The notes under the pieces: model-generated
Seen by the model: only the letters and a program-made list of their open reading frames with translations
What the model was told of the DNA's origin: nothing
Databases searched by the model: none
Translations under genes and position numbers: made by a program
DNA from: Malus domestica
Lineage: Eukaryota; Streptophyta; Magnoliopsida; Rosales; Rosaceae
Assembly (NCBI RefSeq): GCF_042453785.1
Contig: NC_091661.1
Span: forward strand, 31,921,501-31,985,500
Direction: 5' to 3'
DNA: 64,000 nucleotides
Part shown: positions 61,005 through 64,000 of the stretch, piece after piece
Layout of the letters: the number at the start of each line of letters is the position of its first letter
Position numbering within the stretch: position 1 is the first letter of the stretch

Positions 61005-62885
61005 ATGTCACAGGCGGTGCTTGCCGCTGCTTCCTCCTCCTCCTCCTCTTGCTCCGCTGCATTCAAAAGGCACCACTCGACAAGAACTCCACAGTTCACA
61101 ACTCCAAAACAATTGGCACCAATCCAATGCCAGGTAGGTACCTACTCTAATCCAATGCCCAAAGCACAAGAAGAACTTTTCTGCAATGGAGATGTCAACT
61201 AATATGAAAAAGTTAAAACGCATTGCAGTGCGTGTTATAACTTGAGATAGTGTTATAGCGGCATTCCAATTAAAGTAAGTTTCATGAGCTACGCCATTAC
61301 ACAAGCCTTATGATTCTGTATTTTTTCTTGCTGTGTAAAGAAAACTAGCTTCCAAGGATTGTCGCTTGGAGAAGCCAAAAGGGGAGTGTTTGATTCTTTG
61401 CTGGTAGCTGCTGAGAATAACAGGAGTGGTTTAGGCAACAACAACGTAGGGAGAGGAAGAGGGCTTAGGGTTACAGCAAGAACTGCAGGGGCTCCCAAGT
61501 CGATTGAGGCTGAGGTGGACAATCCATTAGGCCTCACTTTGGGTCAAAAGCCCGGAGGTCCTGTTACCATCACAGTGAGTTAACATCAATAGCTTCCATT
61601 TTCTAACTTCATTGCACCATTTAGGACTGGTTGAGATTGCTTTTTGAAGAGCTAGTTATAAGTGTTCTATGACTATCAAAAGTGATTCCGTTTACTTTTG
61701 GTATAAAAACTTAAAAGCGTTTTTGAGTCGTATAAGCACTTTCTAGAGAAACACTGCTAATGAAAGTGCTTTTGAACATAAGTTCTTCCCACAGAAAAGT
61801 CCCAACGATCCCATGTTATTGTATGAAGTTGGGAGATTGAAATTAGTCGCACTCCAAAAGGGTTATTTGCACTTCGCCCTACAGGTAAAAATAAAGAAGG
61901 AAAGAGTATTTTGGAATGCTAATACCTATTCCCGTATGGATATGATCACTTACAATTGGCAGCTTATATTATCTATACACACACACACACACACGTATAT
62001 GTATATATTGATACTGTGTTTAGGCTGTGGATGGAGGTGGGAATGCAGCAAAGGCAGGGCTTAAGGCAGGGGACCAAGTCCTCTACACTAGCAGCGTCTT
62101 TGGTGATGAAGTATGGCCAGCAGATAAACTAGGGTTTACAAAAACTGCCATCAATGCCAAGCCAGACTCTGTTTACTTCGTTGTTAACAGGTTGCTTATC
62201 TATTTCTTATTTCCTCTTAGCAGATAAATTGGTTTTGATTTAATTAATAACACTGTTTTAGATTGGAAAAATGAAGTTAGCTGTGATCATTTTTAATGCA
62301 GAGGTGGTGCTACTGTAGACGTTAAACGCCTGCCAAAGTGACTGGCTCCACCTTGATTTGGATGCAAAACTAACCGAGACTCAAAAGGCAAGAGTCAATT
62401 TTGTTGTCCGTATAACTTAAATTCAACTTTTAAGACATCAACTGATGTGACAGTGTTTTATTTGTTCCGTAATCTTTTACTTTCCGCGCCCTATAAATAA
62501 TACTAATTGATTGATTGGACCATGAACAATTTTCAGGCTAGAGCTACTCACATATGCCTCGACTGTGGATTCATATACACATTACAGAAGCCCTTTGATG
62601 AGCAGGTATTTGATTAGCTTCATTTCCCCCAATTACGAATTAGGTTAGACAAGCAGTGTACTACGTGATTTTGACGTGCATGGTAAGCAATGCATAATAC
62701 TATTTCATTTGCAGCCGGATGCGTACGCATGCCCTCAATGTCTAGCACCAAAGAAGCGGTTTGCATGATACGATATTAACACCGGGAAAGCCATTGGTGG
62801 CAGTTTGCCTCCGATCAGCGTTATCATTGGCCTGGTGGCTGGTCTCGCCGGCGTTTGAGCTTTGCTTGTATATGGTCTTCAATGA
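61005..62885 (+). pseudogene. ENH1-like PDZ + rubredoxin protein, decayed
   Basis: Homologue of plastid ENH1-type proteins: transit peptide, PDZ domain, rubredoxin and C-terminal membrane anchor. Recognisable exons: 61005-61133 (MSQAVLAAASSSSSSCSAAF), 61341-61574, 62024-62190 (PDZ core, GNAAKAGLKAGDQVLYTSS), 62302-62387, 62537-62605 (THICLDCGFIYTL) and 62715-62885 (CPQCLAPKKRF). Exons 1-3 are open. Exon 4 has TGA at 62339 and 62354 and an extra A in the AAAA run 62366-62369. The last exon has TGA at 62766 and 62856 before the natural stop at 62883. Four of the changes look like CpG to TpG. The exon 4 donor is GC. If transcribed it could yield only about 188 residues ending after the PDZ domain, without rubredoxin and anchor. 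Both rubredoxin CxxC pairs remain readable. Confidence 0.85.
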
Positions 62886-63770
62886 ACACACATTTAAAAC
62901 AACATGGAGTTTTTGAGATTTAAAAGATATATTCAATAAGGGTAGTATTTTCTTTCTTGGAGAGTAATGTTAGTATCTGATTGAATGAAATTGCGGATCT
63001 ATGCGCAATATCAATATGACCTTATTTGGAGATTCAAGAACAATTTCTTATAAATTTATACTAAATAGATCTCAAGAAAAAAAAAATACTGCTTAATGTT
63101 TGGTTTGACTTGAAATTATAAAACAAGCAATTTACAAGAACAATACGTTTTGCCGTTTTGGTTGGGCTGCTTATTTTTGTTTGGCTTGGAGAAAAGGGTG
63201 AAAGTGATGACGAGACCCAAAAAAAAAAAACGTGTAAAGACAAATACAAAATTATATAAGCTAAACCGGTTCGGTATTAAGTGGAAAAATTGAAAATCGA
63301 ACATGTCATAACTGCAATAATGTTAGTGCTATCCACATATTTATTTTTACTTCTCACACATCTTTCTTAATATTCAGCTGTGAATCACATGAATTGAAGA
63401 AGATTAACGACAAAAATTAATAAGAGCATGTGAAAGATAAAAATGAACGTGTGAAAAACAATCCTATATTTATTCCCGGTTTGGTTTACCAATGTATTTT
63501 TTCGCTTTGGGCCTTTTCTTGGGCTGACATTTCACATTGGGCCTCTTGTATTTAAACGACCTTGTGAATTGTAATAGACTAAAATTACATTTTTAGCCTT
63601 TTGTTTACCTCTTTTAGGCGCTTTTTACTTGTCCGGTTCGGTGCTGACCCCCTGAGCTTCCCTATATAGGACATCATAATTCACGCACCGCAAACTTTAC
63701 GTCATCTCTTCTTCTTAACACTTAAGGCAAGTCACCAAAAGCTACTTTTAGCTGAACCCAGAAGCCACAG
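62886..63770 (+). promoter_or_regulatory. Spacer and promoter of the DUF1218 gene
   Basis: AT-rich intergenic DNA. A clear TATA box (ccctatatagg, 63660-63670) lies about 100 bp before the ATG at 63771, with a CT-rich start region (catctcttcttctt) just downstream. Confidence 0.6.
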
Positions 63771-63866
63771 ATGGAGAGAAAAGTTCTTCTGGTTTGCTCC
63801 GCTGTGGGACTCCTGGGGCTGCTATCTGCGGCTACAGGTTTCGCCGCCGAGGGCACGAGAATCAAG
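63771..63866 (+). CDS. DUF1218 family membrane protein, first exon (gene cut by window edge)
   Basis: The first exon encodes 32 residues, starting MERKVLLVCSAVGLLGLLSA and ending EGTRIK before a gtaaaa donor at 63867. The hydrophobic leader followed by ATGFAAE-TRIK is characteristic of the plant DUF1218 (MWL-like, cell-wall/lignin related) four-span proteins as I recall them. The rest lies beyond the window; its later exons must be checked. Confidence 0.75.
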
Positions 63867-64000
63867 GTAAAAGCTAAAAAGCTCATCTGGGTTTTGCTTA
63901 GATCTTCTTTTCTTCACATGGGCTCGTCTAAATTTGCTTGCTTTCTGCTTAGTTATACTCCGCCCCTCTGTTTGGTTGCTGGGAAAAGTTGGGAAGTTAA

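Noticed and set aside
61625-61800. Possible MITE in the ENH1-like intron
   Set aside because: Some gtgctttt / aaaagtg motifs are present, but no matching ends or target duplication could be found.

Overview
This is nuclear DNA from a flowering plant. The genes have many short GT-AG introns, the intergenic DNA is AT-rich, and the sequence is full of plant-type transposons (LTR elements, hAT/Harbinger MITEs, an Au-like SINE, a Helitron-like end). The protein families and repeat style suggest a woody eudicot, possibly Rosaceae such as apple or pear. That placement is inference, not proof.

Layout: 1-10806 (-) is the 5' two thirds of a MOR1/XMAP215 microtubule polymerase gene, running off the left edge. 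A non-autonomous DNA transposon (11189-12086) and plain intergenic DNA follow. 14086-22616 (+) is a complete CAND1 gene (cullin-RING ligase exchange factor, 28 exons). 23557-24643 (-) is a plastid-type membrane protein with a C-terminal zinc ribbon. 26444-31849 is a nest of transposons: a Harbinger-like MITE split by an LTR retrotransposon (26671-30422) that carries alpha-tubulin, PP2C and Fes1-like gene fragments, and by a hAT element (30725-31719) that carries a TRAX gene fragment. 32628-34188 (+) is an Agenet-domain gene. 35163-36425 (-) is ribosomal protein eL13.

36.4-53.9 kb is a tandem segmental duplication. The unit [eL13 5'UTR/promoter - LRAT-domain gene - 5' end of a PPR gene] is repeated. 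It leaves two intact LRAT-domain genes (37960-38770 and 42787-43620), a chimeric PPR/eL13 junction near 40441, and a third LRAT promoter remnant (52563-52775) that has lost its gene. The right copy was enlarged by a Helitron-like insertion and a young 4.2-kb LTR element (46314-50520). The intact PPR gene is 53564-55489 (+).

Right end: a small LEA_3-like gene (56844-59266, -), a possible hAT element, an Au-like SINE, a decayed ENH1-type PDZ+rubredoxin gene (61005-62885, +) with several in-frame stops, and the first exon of a DUF1218 protein (63771-63866, +) that runs off the right edge.

The genes are ordinary unlinked housekeeping or accessory plant genes and form no operon or shared pathway. 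The unusual content is gene-fragment capture by transposons and the unequal-duplication history of the LRAT/PPR block. Exon borders were set by eye from splice motifs and reading frame, so they may be off by a few bases.
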